This document shows positions 53,862 to 63,450 of a stretch of DNA of 64,000 nt, piece after piece. The notes under the pieces are model-generated. The model did not search any database. It saw nothing but the letters and a program-made list of their open reading frames with translations, and was not told the origin of the DNA. Numbering within the stretch: position 1 is the stretch's first letter; the number at the start of each line of letters is the position of its first letter. Source of the DNA: Pseudomonadota bacterium (lineage in GTDB: Bacteria > Pseudomonadota > Gammaproteobacteria > Burkholderiales > Rhodocyclaceae); contig JAFEDJ010000025.1 of NCBI GenBank assembly GCA_018241685.1, positions 43,625 through 107,624 of the forward strand, in the 5' to 3' direction. The position numbers and the translations under genes were made by a program.

Positions 53862-55064
53862 ATGGAGCAAATCAGTAACACCAGCAACGTTGTCTTCGTG
53901 CTGCTAGGCGCCATCATGGTGCTTGCGATGCACGCCGGCTTCGCCTTCCTGGAGGTCGGCACCGTCCGCAAGAAGAACCAGGTCAATGCCCTGGTCAAGA
54001 TCCTCACCGACTTCGGCGTGTCGGCCATCGCCTACTTCTTCATCGGCTACACCGTGGCCTACGGCGTCAACTTCTTCTCCAGCGCCGAAGTGCTGGCGCA
54101 GAAGAGCGGTTACGAGATGGTCAAGTTCTTCTTCCTGCTGACCTTCGCCGCCGCCATTCCGGCCATCATCTCCGGCGGCATCGCCGAGCGTGCCAAGTTC
54201 CATCCGCAGAGCGTCGCCACCTTCCTGCTGGTCGGCTTCGTCTATCCCTTCTTCGAGGGCATCGCCTGGAACGACAACCTCGGCATCCAGCCGTGGCTGG
54301 AAGCGGCCTTCGGCGCCAAATTCCATGACTTCGCCGGCTCGGTGGTGGTGCATGCGGTCGGTGGCTGGATCGCGCTGCCCGCCGTGCTACTGCTCGGCGC
54401 CCGCCGTGGCCGCTACACCAAGGACGGCAACGTGGCCGCCCATCCGCCTTCCAACATCCCCTTCCTGGCCCTCGGCGCGTGGATCCTGACCGTCGGCTGG
54501 TTCGGCTTCAACGTGATGTCGGCCCAGACCCTCGACAAGGTCAGCGGCCTAGTCGCCCTCAACTCCCTGATGGCGATGGTCGGCGGCACGCTGGCGGCGA
54601 TGGTCCTGGGCAAGAACGACCCGGGCTTCATCCACAACGGCCCGCTGGCCGGCCTGGTCGCCGTTTGCGCCGGCTCCGATCTCATGCATCCGATCGGTGC
54701 GCTGGTCACCGGCCTGATAGCCGGCGTCTTGTTCGTTCAACTGTTCACCATCACCCAGAACCGCTGGAAGATCGACGACGTGCTCGGCGTGTGGCCGCTG
54801 CACGGGTTGTGCGGCGCCTGGGGCGGCATTGCGGCGGGCATCTTCGGGGCCAAGGCGTTGGGCGGCATCGGTGGGATCAGCATCGTGTCGCAGTTGATCG
54901 GCACCGCCGGCGGCATCGTCGTGGCCGCGGCAGGCGGCACCATCGTCTATGGCGCACTGAAGTCCATCGTCGGCATCCGCCTCGACGCCGAGGAAGAATT
55001 CGACGGCGCCGACCTGACGATCCACAAGATCACCGCCACGCCGGACCGGGAAACACACTGGTAA
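53862..55064 (+). CDS. amtB: Ammonium transporter AmtB
   Basis: 400 aa with eleven hydrophobic helices. The twin pore histidines correspond to VVVHAVGGW and PLHGLCGAWGG; the DLMHPIGAL and AERAKFHPQS stretches are also conserved. Conducts ammonium/ammonia. No glnK gene adjoins it, unlike the usual glnK-amtB pair. The start at 53862 omits 30 residues of an upstream-open frame that would cross the sigma-54 promoter. Confidence 0.95.
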   Translation: MEQISNTSNVVFVLLGAIMVLAMHAGFAFLEVGTVRKKNQVNALVKILTDFGVSAIAYFFIGYTVAYGVNFFSSAEVLAQKSGYEMVKFFFLLTFAAAIPAIISGGIAERAKFHPQSVATFLLVGFVYPFFEGIAWNDNLGIQPWLEAAFGAKFHDFAGSVVVHAVGGWIALPAVLLLGARRGRYTKDGNVAAHPPSNIPFLALGAWILTVGWFGFNVMSAQTLDKVSGLVALNSLMAMVGGTLAAMVLGKNDPGFIHNGPLAGLVAVCAGSDLMHPIGALVTGLIAGVLFVQLFTITQNRWKIDDVLGVWPLHGLCGAWGGIAAGIFGAKALGGIGGISIVSQLIGTAGGIVVAAAGGTIVYGALKSIVGIRLDAEEEFDGADLTIHKITATPDRETHW

Positions 55065-55087
55065 GCCACGCAGTAACGAGCATCACG

Positions 55088-55110
55088 AAAAGCCGGCCAT
55101 GCCGGCTTTT
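55088..55110 (+). terminator. Terminator of amtB
   Basis: AAAAGCCGGC/GCCGGCTTTT with CAT loop and CTTTTTC tail. Confidence 0.9.
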
Positions 55111-55212
55111 CTTTTTCGTGGAGACCGTGCTCCATCCACCTTGCCTCCCCCGCCCTCGCACCTTAACCTCTGCCTGCCATCGACACCCTTGCCGGAAGCC
55201 CGGCCCAGGCGC

Positions 55213-57447
55213 ATGCAGACACTTTCCCGCCTCGACCGCCCCCTGCGGGCCGCCCGGCGCATCGCGCTGAGCCATTACACGGCCAGCGGCCTGGTGGCCG
55301 CGCTCGGCATGCTGCTGATCTCCGGCGGCATGCACTTCTACTTCGGCGCCTTCGCCGCGGCAGCGGCATCTGTGGGCGTGGCCATCGTGATTCCGCCGGA
55401 CCAGCCGGCGCCCCAGCGCGGCAAGTTCTGGCAGCTGCTACCGGCCGCGCTGATCGGCCTGCCGCTGTTCCTCGCCGTCCAGGCCCTGCACAACTCGCCG
55501 GTGCTGCTCGGCCTGCTGCTGGTGCCGGCCAGCTTCGTTGCGTTCCTCGCCGGCGCATGGGGCAAACGCGGGCTGCCGATCTCCATCTCGATCATGTTCG
55601 CGGTGGTGCTGTCGATGGCCGTGCCGGTCCATGAGGGCGCCGGCAGCATCGCGACGACCGGCCTGTACTGCGCGATCGGCAGCGGGGGCTACCTGGTGTT
55701 CGCCAGCCTGGCCAACTCGGCCCTCAATGCCCGCTACCGCGTGCAGATGCTGGCCGACGTGCTGTTTGCGCTGGCCGGGCTGATGCGCTGCCAGGCGCGG
55801 CAGTTCGGCGCCCTGAGCCAACCGTCCGACGCTGCGCCGCTGATCGGCGAGCTGCTGCGACGCCAGGCCGCGCTGGCCGACCAGCTGCAGGCAGCCCGCA
55901 ACATTCTGCTTGAATCCCCGCGCACGCCGCGCCGCCAGCGCCTCGCCGGCATGCTGCTGCAGGTGCTGGAGATGCGCGACCATCTGCTGGCCAGCGAGTT
56001 GGACGTGGACACGCTGCGCACGCACCCCGGCCACCCGCCACTGCTCAATGCCCTCGGCGAGATCCTCGGCGCCCTGGCCGACGAGTTGGACGGCCTCGCC
56101 GACGCCCTGCTCATCGGTCGCCCACCCGAACCCTTCGCCAGCCACCGCCCCCAGCTCGCCCGCCTGGAACTGCCCGACGAAGAAGACCGCGGCGCCAACG
56201 GCAGCACCCCGTCGACGGCGATGCTGGCCCGCGGTCTCAGCAACCGCCTGGGCCACATCAACGACGAAACCCTGCGCCTGATCGCCCTCGCCCGCGGCGA
56301 GGAGCTGCCCGACCTGAGTCTGGTGCGCACCGCCTGGCAGGCCTTCGTCAGCCCCACCGCGTGGTCCTGGCAACCGCTCTCCGAGCTGTGGCACTGGAAC
56401 GCCCCGCCGCTGCGCCACGCCATCCGCGCAGCCCTCGCCATCGGCAGCGCCTACGCGCTGTCCCTCGCCGTGCCCTGGGGCACCCACGACTACTGGATCC
56501 TGCTGACCATCGTCGTCGTGCTGCGCGGCAGCCTGGCCCAGACCGTCGAACGGCGCAACCATCGCGTACTGGGCACGCTGCTCGGCTGCGTACTGACCGG
56601 CGCGCTGCTGGCCGCCCATCCGCCGGCGCTCTTCCTGCTGCTGGTCGTCATGCTGGCCCAGGGCATCGCCCACGCCTTTGCGATCCGGCGCTACGTCGTC
56701 GCCGCGGTCGCCGCAACAGTCATGGGCCTGGTGCAGAGCCACATGCTGAACGCCGGCAGCGCCACCTTCGAAGTCATCGAGCGCATCGCCGACACGCTGG
56801 CCGGCGTCGCCATCGCCTGGGCCTTCGCCTACGTGCTGCCCAGCTGGGAGCGCGGCCGCATCCCGGCCCTCGTCGCCCGCAGCCTCGCCGCCCAGGCCCA
56901 CCACACCCGCGTCGCGCTGGGCCTGGGGCAATTGCAGGCGGTGGACAACGAACCCGAGCTGGCCTGGCGGCTGGCCCGGCGCGAAGCCTACGACAGCCTG
57001 TCGGCGCTGGTGCAGGCCACCCAGCAATCCCTTGCCGAGCCCCGTGCGGTACGCCCGCCGCTGGAAGCCCTGGGGCGTCTGCTGGCCCACAACTACCAGC
57101 TCCTCGCCCAGCTCACCGCGGTGAAGACGATGCTGATGTCGCGCCGCGGCCGCCTCGACGCCGCGCGCATCCAGCTCCCGCTACAGCAGGCCAGCGAGGC
57201 CATCGGGCAGGCCCTGACTGCACCCGCGGCAGCATTGGCGCCAGCGCCCTGCGCTGCAATGGAGAACCTTGCCCTGCCCGACCCCTTCGAACAGGATCTG
57301 AGCCCCTGGCTGCTGCGCCGCCTCGGCCTGGCCAGCGAGCTCGCGGCGCAGGTCAGGGAGGATGCGGAGCAGGTGTTGCGCCCGACGCCGAGGGTGCCTG
57401 GTGGCGAAATGCAGGAAGGTGCCGGGCAGGCTGCTGCGGGCGAGTGA
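55213..57447 (+). CDS. FUSC-family membrane protein (YccS/YhfK-like, aromatic acid efflux type)
   Basis: 744 aa. Two membrane modules, about 20-180 and 415-565, each with several helices, separated and followed by cytoplasmic helical regions; the architecture is that of FUSC/AaeB-like proteins. The segment HRVLGTLLGCVLTGALLA is typical. Probably exports aromatic or fusaric-acid-like compounds, perhaps with an unlinked membrane-fusion partner, since none is adjacent. Start chosen at the ATG just before the RPLRAARRIALSHY helix. Confidence 0.82.
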   Translation: MQTLSRLDRPLRAARRIALSHYTASGLVAALGMLLISGGMHFYFGAFAAAAASVGVAIVIPPDQPAPQRGKFWQLLPAALIGLPLFLAVQALHNSPVLLGLLLVPASFVAFLAGAWGKRGLPISISIMFAVVLSMAVPVHEGAGSIATTGLYCAIGSGGYLVFASLANSALNARYRVQMLADVLFALAGLMRCQARQFGALSQPSDAAPLIGELLRRQAALADQLQAARNILLESPRTPRRQRLAGMLLQVLEMRDHLLASELDVDTLRTHPGHPPLLNALGEILGALADELDGLADALLIGRPPEPFASHRPQLARLELPDEEDRGANGSTPSTAMLARGLSNRLGHINDETLRLIALARGEELPDLSLVRTAWQAFVSPTAWSWQPLSELWHWNAPPLRHAIRAALAIGSAYALSLAVPWGTHDYWILLTIVVVLRGSLAQTVERRNHRVLGTLLGCVLTGALLAAHPPALFLLLVVMLAQGIAHAFAIRRYVVAAVAATVMGLVQSHMLNAGSATFEVIERIADTLAGVAIAWAFAYVLPSWERGRIPALVARSLAAQAHHTRVALGLGQLQAVDNEPELAWRLARREAYDSLSALVQATQQSLAEPRAVRPPLEALGRLLAHNYQLLAQLTAVKTMLMSRRGRLDAARIQLPLQQASEAIGQALTAPAAALAPAPCAAMENLALPDPFEQDLSPWLLRRLGLASELAAQVREDAEQVLRPTPRVPGGEMQEGAGQAAAGE

Positions 57448-57517
57448 ATTCGCCTACACAAGCATTCAGCCAGCACCTTCCCGCTCATTGCATGTTCCCT
57501 TCCCAGGCCCAAACACG

Positions 57518-57553
57518 CAAAAAATCCCGCCGAAGCACAATGCTCGGCGGGAT
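57518..57553 (-). terminator. Terminator of the MFS gene
   Basis: ATCCCGCCG(A)AGCA/TGCTCGGCGGGAT stem with one bulged A; T-run on the minus strand. Confidence 0.85.
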
Positions 57554-57618
57554 GCGAAAGACCGGCGGGTAGTTTGGGAGGGAGAGGTGCCCGCCGGGTG
57601 GGAAAAGTCGGTACAAGT

Positions 57619-58845
57619 TCAGTGCCGCAGGTCGCTCTCCAGCCGCCCGCGATGGGAAAACAGAAAACCGAGGCAGACGAACAGCAGCACGCCCTCGATC
57701 CACAAGGCCGCCTGTACGCCCCACCAGGCCGCCAGCAGGCCGGCCGCCAACCCGCCGATGGCGTCGAAGCCGAAGCGCGTCGCCATGAAGAAGGACACCA
57801 CGCGGCCGCGCATGGTCTCCGGCGTGCTCGACTGCAGCAGCATGTTGATGCCGGCATTGCAGACGGTGATGCCGAAGCCCAGCAGCACCAGCCCGGCAAA
57901 GGCCAGCGCCGGCAGGTGGCTGGCGCCGATGCCGACCAGCGCCACCGCGCTGATCGCCACCGCGGCGACCACGCCCTGGCTCAACCGCGCCAGCGAACGC
58001 ACGCGGGTCAGCATGACGGTCCCCAGGAAGGCCCCGCCGCCCGCCCCGCCCCACAGCCAGCCGAGGGTCTTCGCATCGCCGAGGAAGACGTCCTTGGCCA
58101 GGATCGGCAGCAGCGTCGCGTAGCTCGACGCGGTCAGGTTCACGCCGATGACCACGCCGATCAGCACCCGCACGTACCAGGTGTCCCACACGTAGCGCGC
58201 GCCTTCCTTGAAGACCCGCCCGACCGGACCGCGCACCGGCTCCGGCATGTGCCCGTCGGCGCGTAGCACCGCAAAGATCAGGGCCATGAAGGACAGCGCG
58301 TTGAGGCCGAAACACACCGCCTCCGAGCTCAGCCCCAGCAGCAGCCCGGCCACCGGCGGCCCAAAGAAACGGCCGCCGTTGACCAGCATCGAGTTGAGCG
58401 CCAGTGCATTGGGCAAGTCCTCACGGCTTTCCACGAAGGCGTTGATCAGCGAATGACGCAGCGGCGCGTCGAAACTGCCCAGCACGCCGAGCAGCAGGGA
58501 CATCGCGACGATCAGCGTCGGCCCGATCCAGCCCAGCGCCGTCAGCACCGCCAGCGTCAGCGCCTGGGTGGCGAGCAGGGACTGCACAATAATCAAACAG
58601 CGCCGCTTGTCCTGCTTGTCGATCCACGCGCCGGCCAGCGGCCCGAGCAGCAACTGCGGGGCCAGCGACGCAAAGGTGGTCACCCCCAGCAGCGCGGCCG
58701 ACCCGGTCAGCCGGTACACCAGCCACACCAGCGCCACCTGCTGGATCCACGAGCCGAGCAGTGACACCGCCTGGCCAAAGAAGTACAGCCGGAAATTGGC
58801 CGACCGCAACGCGCGTATCGACTCGGGAACCCTTCTCTCACTCAC
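57619..58845 (-). CDS. MFS transporter, EntS-like exporter family
   Basis: 408 aa, twelve hydrophobic helices; opening NFRLYFFGQAVSLLGSWIQQVALVWLVYRLTGSAALLGV and the loop PLAGAWIDKQDKRR belong to the MFS_3/EntS-type exporters. Substrate unknown. It is 29 bases downstream of quiC on the same strand, so it may be co-transcribed with it and export or import an aromatic intermediate (inference). Confidence 0.85.
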   Translation of the reverse strand: MSERRVPESIRALRSANFRLYFFGQAVSLLGSWIQQVALVWLVYRLTGSAALLGVTTFASLAPQLLLGPLAGAWIDKQDKRRCLIIVQSLLATQALTLAVLTALGWIGPTLIVAMSLLLGVLGSFDAPLRHSLINAFVESREDLPNALALNSMLVNGGRFFGPPVAGLLLGLSSEAVCFGLNALSFMALIFAVLRADGHMPEPVRGPVGRVFKEGARYVWDTWYVRVLIGVVIGVNLTASSYATLLPILAKDVFLGDAKTLGWLWGGAGGGAFLGTVMLTRVRSLARLSQGVVAAVAISAVALVGIGASHLPALAFAGLVLLGFGITVCNAGINMLLQSSTPETMRGRVVSFFMATRFGFDAIGGLAAGLLAAWWGVQAALWIEGVLLFVCLGFLFSHRGRLESDLRH

Positions 58846-58874
58846 CCCTGCACACTCCGCAAACCGTCTGACCC

Positions 58875-60779
58875 TCAGCTTCTCCTCGCCTGGGCCGACA
58901 TGCGGACCGGCGCGTTGGAAGCCCCGAAGCCGGCATAGCCGTCACGGCGCTGGACGATTTCGAAGAAAAAGCGGTCCACGAACATCTGGGTATAGAAGTG
59001 GAAGAATTCCCCCTCCTCGTTGCGGTCATAGAGGACCCCGAGGCGGCGCATGCGTTCGAGCAGCGCGTCGTCCAGCTCGAAACGGGCCGGCAGGTCCTCA
59101 TAATAATTGTCGGGCACGTCGAGCAGCGCGATACCGTGCTTGGTGAGGTACTCGGCGGTCGCGAAGATGTCGTCGCTGGCCAGCGCGATGTGATGCACGC
59201 CGCCGCCCTGCAGCGCCTCCATGCTGCGCCCGGTCACGGTGGCGCGGCTGTGGGACACATTGAGGGCGATACGCAATGAGTGGTCCGCATCGACCATCGC
59301 GCAGCTGCGCACCAACCCGTTGGGGTCGGCCAGCTCCATGCTCTCCTGCGGATGCAGGCCCAGCACCACGCGGTTGAACAGCACGCCGGTATCGAACTGC
59401 TCGAAGGGGAAGCCCTCGGCCAGGTGATCCACCTTGTAGATGCCGGCCTTGCTGCGGCCTTGCTTGGCCGGGTCGACGACGAAGTCGGTCTCGAGGAAAC
59501 CTTTCTCCTCCAGCGCCTGGGACACGAAGTAGATGATGCTGTCGTCCACCCCGCGCAGCGCCGGGATCAAGGCCTCGTTGGGACCCACGCGGCCGGCGTG
59601 GCTGGGCACGTGGAAGGCCACGCCGCGGTTCACTGCCCGCTGGCCGTCGTCGGTGGCGAGGCCCAGCGCGCAGATCGACGGCCCGCGGCGCTGGAAGTAG
59701 TCACTGGCGAAGGAGCCCGGCTCGTTGTTGAGCACCAGGCGCACATCGCCCTGCTGGTAGAGCTCGACGTTCTTGGTGCGGTGGGTGCCGGAGTGATCGA
59801 AGCCCAGGCCCAGCAGCGCCTTGCCGAGAGCCTTGCCGGACGCGTCGTCCACCGCGAACTCGATGAAGGACAGGCCGCGCAGCTTGGGCGGCGCCGGCGG
59901 GTTGAACAGCTCGATGCGCTCGGTCAGCGCACGGGTCACCGGATCGCTAACAGCCTGGGCTTCCAGGCGGGTACGGATCTGCTCCTCGAGGTAGAGCAGC
60001 GACGAGAAGGCGTCGAGGGTCGTGCGGCGGTTCGGGGCGGCGCGGAATACGTCGTTGAAGATCTCCAGCGACAGCGGCCCCGGATAACCGGCCTTCAGCA
60101 CATGCTCCATGAAGCCGACCAGGTCGAAGGTGCCCTGGCCCGGGAAGCAGCGGTAGTGGCGGCTCCACTGCAGCACGTCCATCACCATCCGCGGTGCGTC
60201 GGCCAGTTGCAGGAAGAACAGCTTGTCGGCCGGGATCTGCTCGATGCCGGCCGGATCGTCACCACGCGACAGGATGTGGAAGCTATCCAGGCAGATCCCC
60301 AGGTGCGGGTGGTCGGCCTTCTTGACGATGTCCCAGGAATGGCCGTAGCGATTGACGTGATGGCCCCAGGCCAGCGCCTCGTAGGCGATGCGCAGCCCGC
60401 GCTCGGCGGCCTTCTCGGCCATCGCGTGGAGTTGCGAGGCCATCAGCTCGTCGTCGCAGATGGTGTTCGGCTGCACGTTGGAGCACACCAGCAGCATCGG
60501 TGCGCCCAACTCGACCATCAGGTCGAACTTGCGCTGGGCGCGGTCCAGGTTGCGCTTGAAACGGGCGTCGTCCACGCCATCCATGTCGCGGAAAGGCTGG
60601 TACAGGTCGATGCCCAGGCCCAGGTCGGCACAGCGCTGGCGGATCTCGCGCGGCGACAGGCGGCTGTAGATGAGGTCGTTCTCGAAGATCTCCACCGCGT
60701 CGAAACGCGCGCGGGCAATGGATTCCAGCTTCTCTTCGAGGGTTCCACTGATACATACAGTGGCAATGGCTCGGCGCAT
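58875..60779 (-). CDS. quiC: 3-dehydroshikimate dehydratase fused to HPPD-like domain (QuiC)
   Basis: 634 aa, the length of two-domain QuiC1 proteins. The N-terminal sugar-phosphate-isomerase-type TIM barrel (about 1-270) holds the dehydratase converting 3-dehydroshikimate to protocatechuate. The C-terminal VOC half (about 290-634) resembles 4-hydroxyphenylpyruvate dioxygenase, with a C-terminal HHIALAS and EIVQRRDGYAG region. Start at 60779 (MRRAIATVCISGTLEEKLESIA); the longer open frame crosses the operator region. Divergent from the IclR regulator. Confidence 0.92.
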   Translation of the reverse strand: MRRAIATVCISGTLEEKLESIARARFDAVEIFENDLIYSRLSPREIRQRCADLGLGIDLYQPFRDMDGVDDARFKRNLDRAQRKFDLMVELGAPMLLVCSNVQPNTICDDELMASQLHAMAEKAAERGLRIAYEALAWGHHVNRYGHSWDIVKKADHPHLGICLDSFHILSRGDDPAGIEQIPADKLFFLQLADAPRMVMDVLQWSRHYRCFPGQGTFDLVGFMEHVLKAGYPGPLSLEIFNDVFRAAPNRRTTLDAFSSLLYLEEQIRTRLEAQAVSDPVTRALTERIELFNPPAPPKLRGLSFIEFAVDDASGKALGKALLGLGFDHSGTHRTKNVELYQQGDVRLVLNNEPGSFASDYFQRRGPSICALGLATDDGQRAVNRGVAFHVPSHAGRVGPNEALIPALRGVDDSIIYFVSQALEEKGFLETDFVVDPAKQGRSKAGIYKVDHLAEGFPFEQFDTGVLFNRVVLGLHPQESMELADPNGLVRSCAMVDADHSLRIALNVSHSRATVTGRSMEALQGGGVHHIALASDDIFATAEYLTKHGIALLDVPDNYYEDLPARFELDDALLERMRRLGVLYDRNEEGEFFHFYTQMFVDRFFFEIVQRRDGYAGFGASNAPVRMSAQARRS

Positions 60780-60863
60780 CAAGGGTCTCCGCCTGTTGTG
60801 CTTGTTTATAGACAGAATGTTAGGCAGGCCGTTGCGGGTGGGCCATTGCCCCACCGGGCTTAC

Positions 60864-60900
60864 GGCGCGATAATCGCGCACCTTTTATCAACAATCGCGC
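60864..60900 (+). promoter_or_regulatory. Two-part operator between quiC and the IclR gene
   Basis: Perfect palindrome GCGCGAT-A-ATCGCGC (60865-60879) followed by TCAACAATCGCGC (60888-60900). AATCGCGC recurs with a 21-base period, two helical turns. The same arrangement with identical spacing precedes the porin gene (29 of 37 positions identical). Confidence 0.75.
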
Positions 60901-60951
60901 GCTTTGCACCGGCGGCTTCCACGGCGGGCGCCTCGCGACGGAGACACGGAA

Positions 60952-61725
60952 ATGGCCGAAGAAGAACAGGAACTCGACCGGCGCGACTGGATTGCCGGCC
61001 TTGAAAAGGGCTTGCGCATCATCGAGGCGTTCAACGACGCGCACCCGCGTCTGACCCCATCGACGGCGGCCCGCCGCACCGGCATCACCCGCACCGCGGC
61101 GCGGCGCTACCTGCTGACGCTGCAGCACCTGGGCTACGTGGACAGCGACGGCACCCATTTCTGGCTGACGCCGCGCATCCTGCGCCTGGGCTGGTCCTAC
61201 TTCGATTCGGCCAAGGTGCCGCGGGCCGTGCAGCCCTTCCTGCAGCGGATCAGCATCGAACTGGGCGGTTCGGCCTTCTTTGCGGTCCTCGACGAAGATG
61301 AAGTGGTCTTCGTCGCCCGCAACGGCATCGGCCGCGTGCAGAGCCTGGGTTTCGTGCTCGGGGCGCGCATCGCCGCCAACCTCGCCTCGGCGGGCATCGT
61401 GTTGCTGGCCTGCAAACCGCCCGAGGAGGTGGAGCGCTGGCTGACAGGGCGCAAGTTCATCCCCTACACGCCGCACAGCTACACCAACACGGAAGACGTC
61501 CGCACCGTCATCGACAAGGCGCGGACCAACGGTTACAGCATCCTCGAACAACAACTGGAGCAGGACCGCCGCGGCATCGCCGTGCCGGTGCGGACCCGCG
61601 CCGGCGTCGTCGTCGGCTCGATCAGCGTCAGCTTGCCGATCGGCAACGAGAGCTCCCAGCAGGCACTGACCCGCGCCCTGCCGGTGCTGCGCGAGGCCGA
61701 GCACGCGCTGCTGTCCTTGCTGTAG
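60952..61725 (+). CDS. IclR-family regulator of quinate/shikimate catabolism (PcaR/PobR-like)
   Basis: 257 aa. Winged helix at ~33-70 (LTPSTAARRTGITRTAARRYLLTLQHLGYV) and an effector domain of the PcaR/PobR/PcaU branch. It sits head-to-head with quiC, next to aroQ and aroE, and close to shared operators, so it most likely senses an aromatic or hydroaromatic acid (quinate, shikimate or protocatechuate). GGAGACACGGAA precedes the ATG. It converges on aroQ with only six bases between stops. Confidence 0.88.
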   Translation: MAEEEQELDRRDWIAGLEKGLRIIEAFNDAHPRLTPSTAARRTGITRTAARRYLLTLQHLGYVDSDGTHFWLTPRILRLGWSYFDSAKVPRAVQPFLQRISIELGGSAFFAVLDEDEVVFVARNGIGRVQSLGFVLGARIAANLASAGIVLLACKPPEEVERWLTGRKFIPYTPHSYTNTEDVRTVIDKARTNGYSILEQQLEQDRRGIAVPVRTRAGVVVGSISVSLPIGNESSQQALTRALPVLREAEHALLSLL

Positions 61726-61731
61726 GCCCCG

Positions 61732-62169
61732 TCAGCGGAGCGCCGACACCGCGGCGCGCAGGGCCAGCAGGTAGCTGTCCACGCCGAAGCCGCAGATCTG
61801 CCCCTTCACGATGTCGGCAAACACCGACACGTGGCGGAAGGCCTCGCGGGCGTGGATGTTGGACATGTGCAGTTCGACGACCGGACAAGTGAGGATCGCG
61901 AGCGCGTCGCGGATGCCATAGCTGTAGTGGGTCCATGCGCCGGCATTGATGAGCACCGCGTCCACGCCATCGGCGAAGGCCTGGTGGATGCGCAGGCACA
62001 TGTCGCCTTCCTGGTTGGTCTGGTAGCTGTCCACCTCGACACCCAGTTCGCGGCCCAGGGCCTGCAACTGGCCATCGATCTCTTCCAGCGTGACGGTGCC
62101 GTACTGCACCGGGTCGCGCTTGCCGAACATGTTGTGGTTGATACCGTGCAGCATCAGGATCTTCTTCAT
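61732..62169 (-). CDS. aroQ: Type II 3-dehydroquinate dehydratase
   Basis: 145 aa. Arg18 and catalytic Tyr23 (GKRDPVQYG), Asn75 (INAGAWTH) and catalytic His101 (ELHMSNIHARE) are present. The first loop reads GINHNMFGKRDP rather than the common GPNLNLLGxREP, marking a divergent, probably catabolic, isoform. Converts 3-dehydroquinate to 3-dehydroshikimate, the substrate of QuiC. The MKKILML start has AGGAGG nine bases ahead; the in-frame ATG three codons earlier touches that ribosome site. Confidence 0.9.
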   Translation of the reverse strand: MKKILMLHGINHNMFGKRDPVQYGTVTLEEIDGQLQALGRELGVEVDSYQTNQEGDMCLRIHQAFADGVDAVLINAGAWTHYSYGIRDALAILTCPVVELHMSNIHAREAFRHVSVFADIVKGQICGFGVDSYLLALRAAVSALR

Positions 62170-62183
62170 TGTGCTCATCCTCC

Positions 62184-63017
62184 TCAGTACTTGATCTGTG
62201 CCACGGCGCGCAGCTCGTCCGGCGTGGCGGTGCCGAAGCCGAAGAACTCCAGGTAGGCCGGGATCATCTCGAACAGCATGTCGGTGCCGACCTGGAACGG
62301 GCACCCCTTGGCCTGGGCGGCGGCGAGCAGCGGCGTGATGGCCTGCTTCATCACCACTTCGCCGACGAAGGTGGTCGGCGCCACGCGGTCCATATCGAAA
62401 GGCAGCGGATCGTCTGCCTTCATGCCCAGCGGCGTGGCATTGACGATCAGGTCGAAGCCGGCCGGATCGTTCGAGCCGATGCTGACCTTGAGTTCAGGGT
62501 AGTGGGCGACGAGGCGTTCGGCGAGGCTCTTCGACGACGCTTCGAAGTTGTCGAACAAGGCCATCTCGGCGACGCCGGCAGCAGCCAGTGACGCAGCAAT
62601 CGCACAGCCCACGCCACCGTTGCCGGACACCAGCACGCGCTTGCCCTTCAGCTCGAAGCCCTTGCGCAGCACGCCGCGCACGAAGCCGGCGCCGTCGAAC
62701 TGATCGCCGAGCAGCGTGCCGTCGGCGCGCAGCAGGATCGCGTTGCAGGCACCGGCGACACTCGCGGTAGGCGTCACCGCATCCACCAGCGACATGGTGG
62801 CGACCTTGTGCGGCATGGTCACCAGCGCACCGCGCAGGTTGGTCATCCTGCGCAGGGTCTGGATCGCCGCCGGGTAGTCCTCGGGCTTGACGCCCATCGG
62901 CATCACCACCGCGTCGATGCCCTTCGACTCGAACCACGGGTTGTAGATCATCGGTGCCTTGAAGGCTTCGGTCGGGTAGCCGAGGTGGGCGATGACGGTC
63001 GTTTTGCCACTGATCAT
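62184..63017 (-). CDS. aroE: Shikimate/quinate 5-dehydrogenase-type protein
   Basis: 277 aa. Catalytic Lys71 (TMPHKVAT) and Asp108 (DQFDGAGF), and NAD(P)-binding SGNGGVGCAIA. Oxidises shikimate and/or quinate to 3-dehydro compounds in this catabolic setting. Upstream of aroQ by 14 bases, so aroE-aroQ form an operon. The substrate strand DQFDG in place of the anabolic NTDG again suggests a specialised paralogue. Start preceded by GGAGACACGC. Confidence 0.9.
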   Translation of the reverse strand: MISGKTTVIAHLGYPTEAFKAPMIYNPWFESKGIDAVVMPMGVKPEDYPAAIQTLRRMTNLRGALVTMPHKVATMSLVDAVTPTASVAGACNAILLRADGTLLGDQFDGAGFVRGVLRKGFELKGKRVLVSGNGGVGCAIAASLAAAGVAEMALFDNFEASSKSLAERLVAHYPELKVSIGSNDPAGFDLIVNATPLGMKADDPLPFDMDRVAPTTFVGEVVMKQAITPLLAAAQAKGCPFQVGTDMLFEMIPAYLEFFGFGTATPDELRAVAQIKY

Positions 63018-63190
63018 GCGTGTCTCCTTTTTATCCGGGGAAAGCGGCGACGTCCGTTGGCCCTCTCTGGGCGGAAAGCTGGCGGTGCATCGCGCCGTTG
63101 CGGCCAGACCCGGAACACCCCGGGCGACGCAACATGGAGCGCAGCTTAGCGACGCGGACACACCGGCAAAATCCACCAAATGCCGGTCTC

Positions 63191-63227
63191 GGGCGATTAA
63201 CGCACAGGACTGCGCGACAATCGCCCA
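63191..63227 (-). promoter_or_regulatory. Inverted pair of AATCGCCC half-sites upstream of aroE
   Basis: AATCGCCC at 63219-63226 and its complement GGGCGATT at 63191-63198, each with TGCG two to four bases before it, related to the operators at 60864 and 63451. Confidence 0.5.
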
Positions 63228-63450
63228 TCTTGGATTCTGCATCGCAGCAACGCTCAGCGCAGGGGGACCGTCAGTTCCCGGATCACGGCGGCGGGATCCG
63301 AACGCACACCAACGGATCGACAGGGTCCGCATCGCAGCGAGTCCATCCCAGCGGACGCTTTCCACTTTTCCTGCGTTGAATCGGGTTCCGACACCCATTT
63401 TCCGGATGCATTGCAGCAATTTACGGCCTGGTTCCCGTTACTTCCGAAGC

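Noticed and set aside
63285..63330. tRNA-like GGGATCCGAACGC string.
   Set aside because: No cloverleaf can be formed; acceptor, D and anticodon arms are absent.
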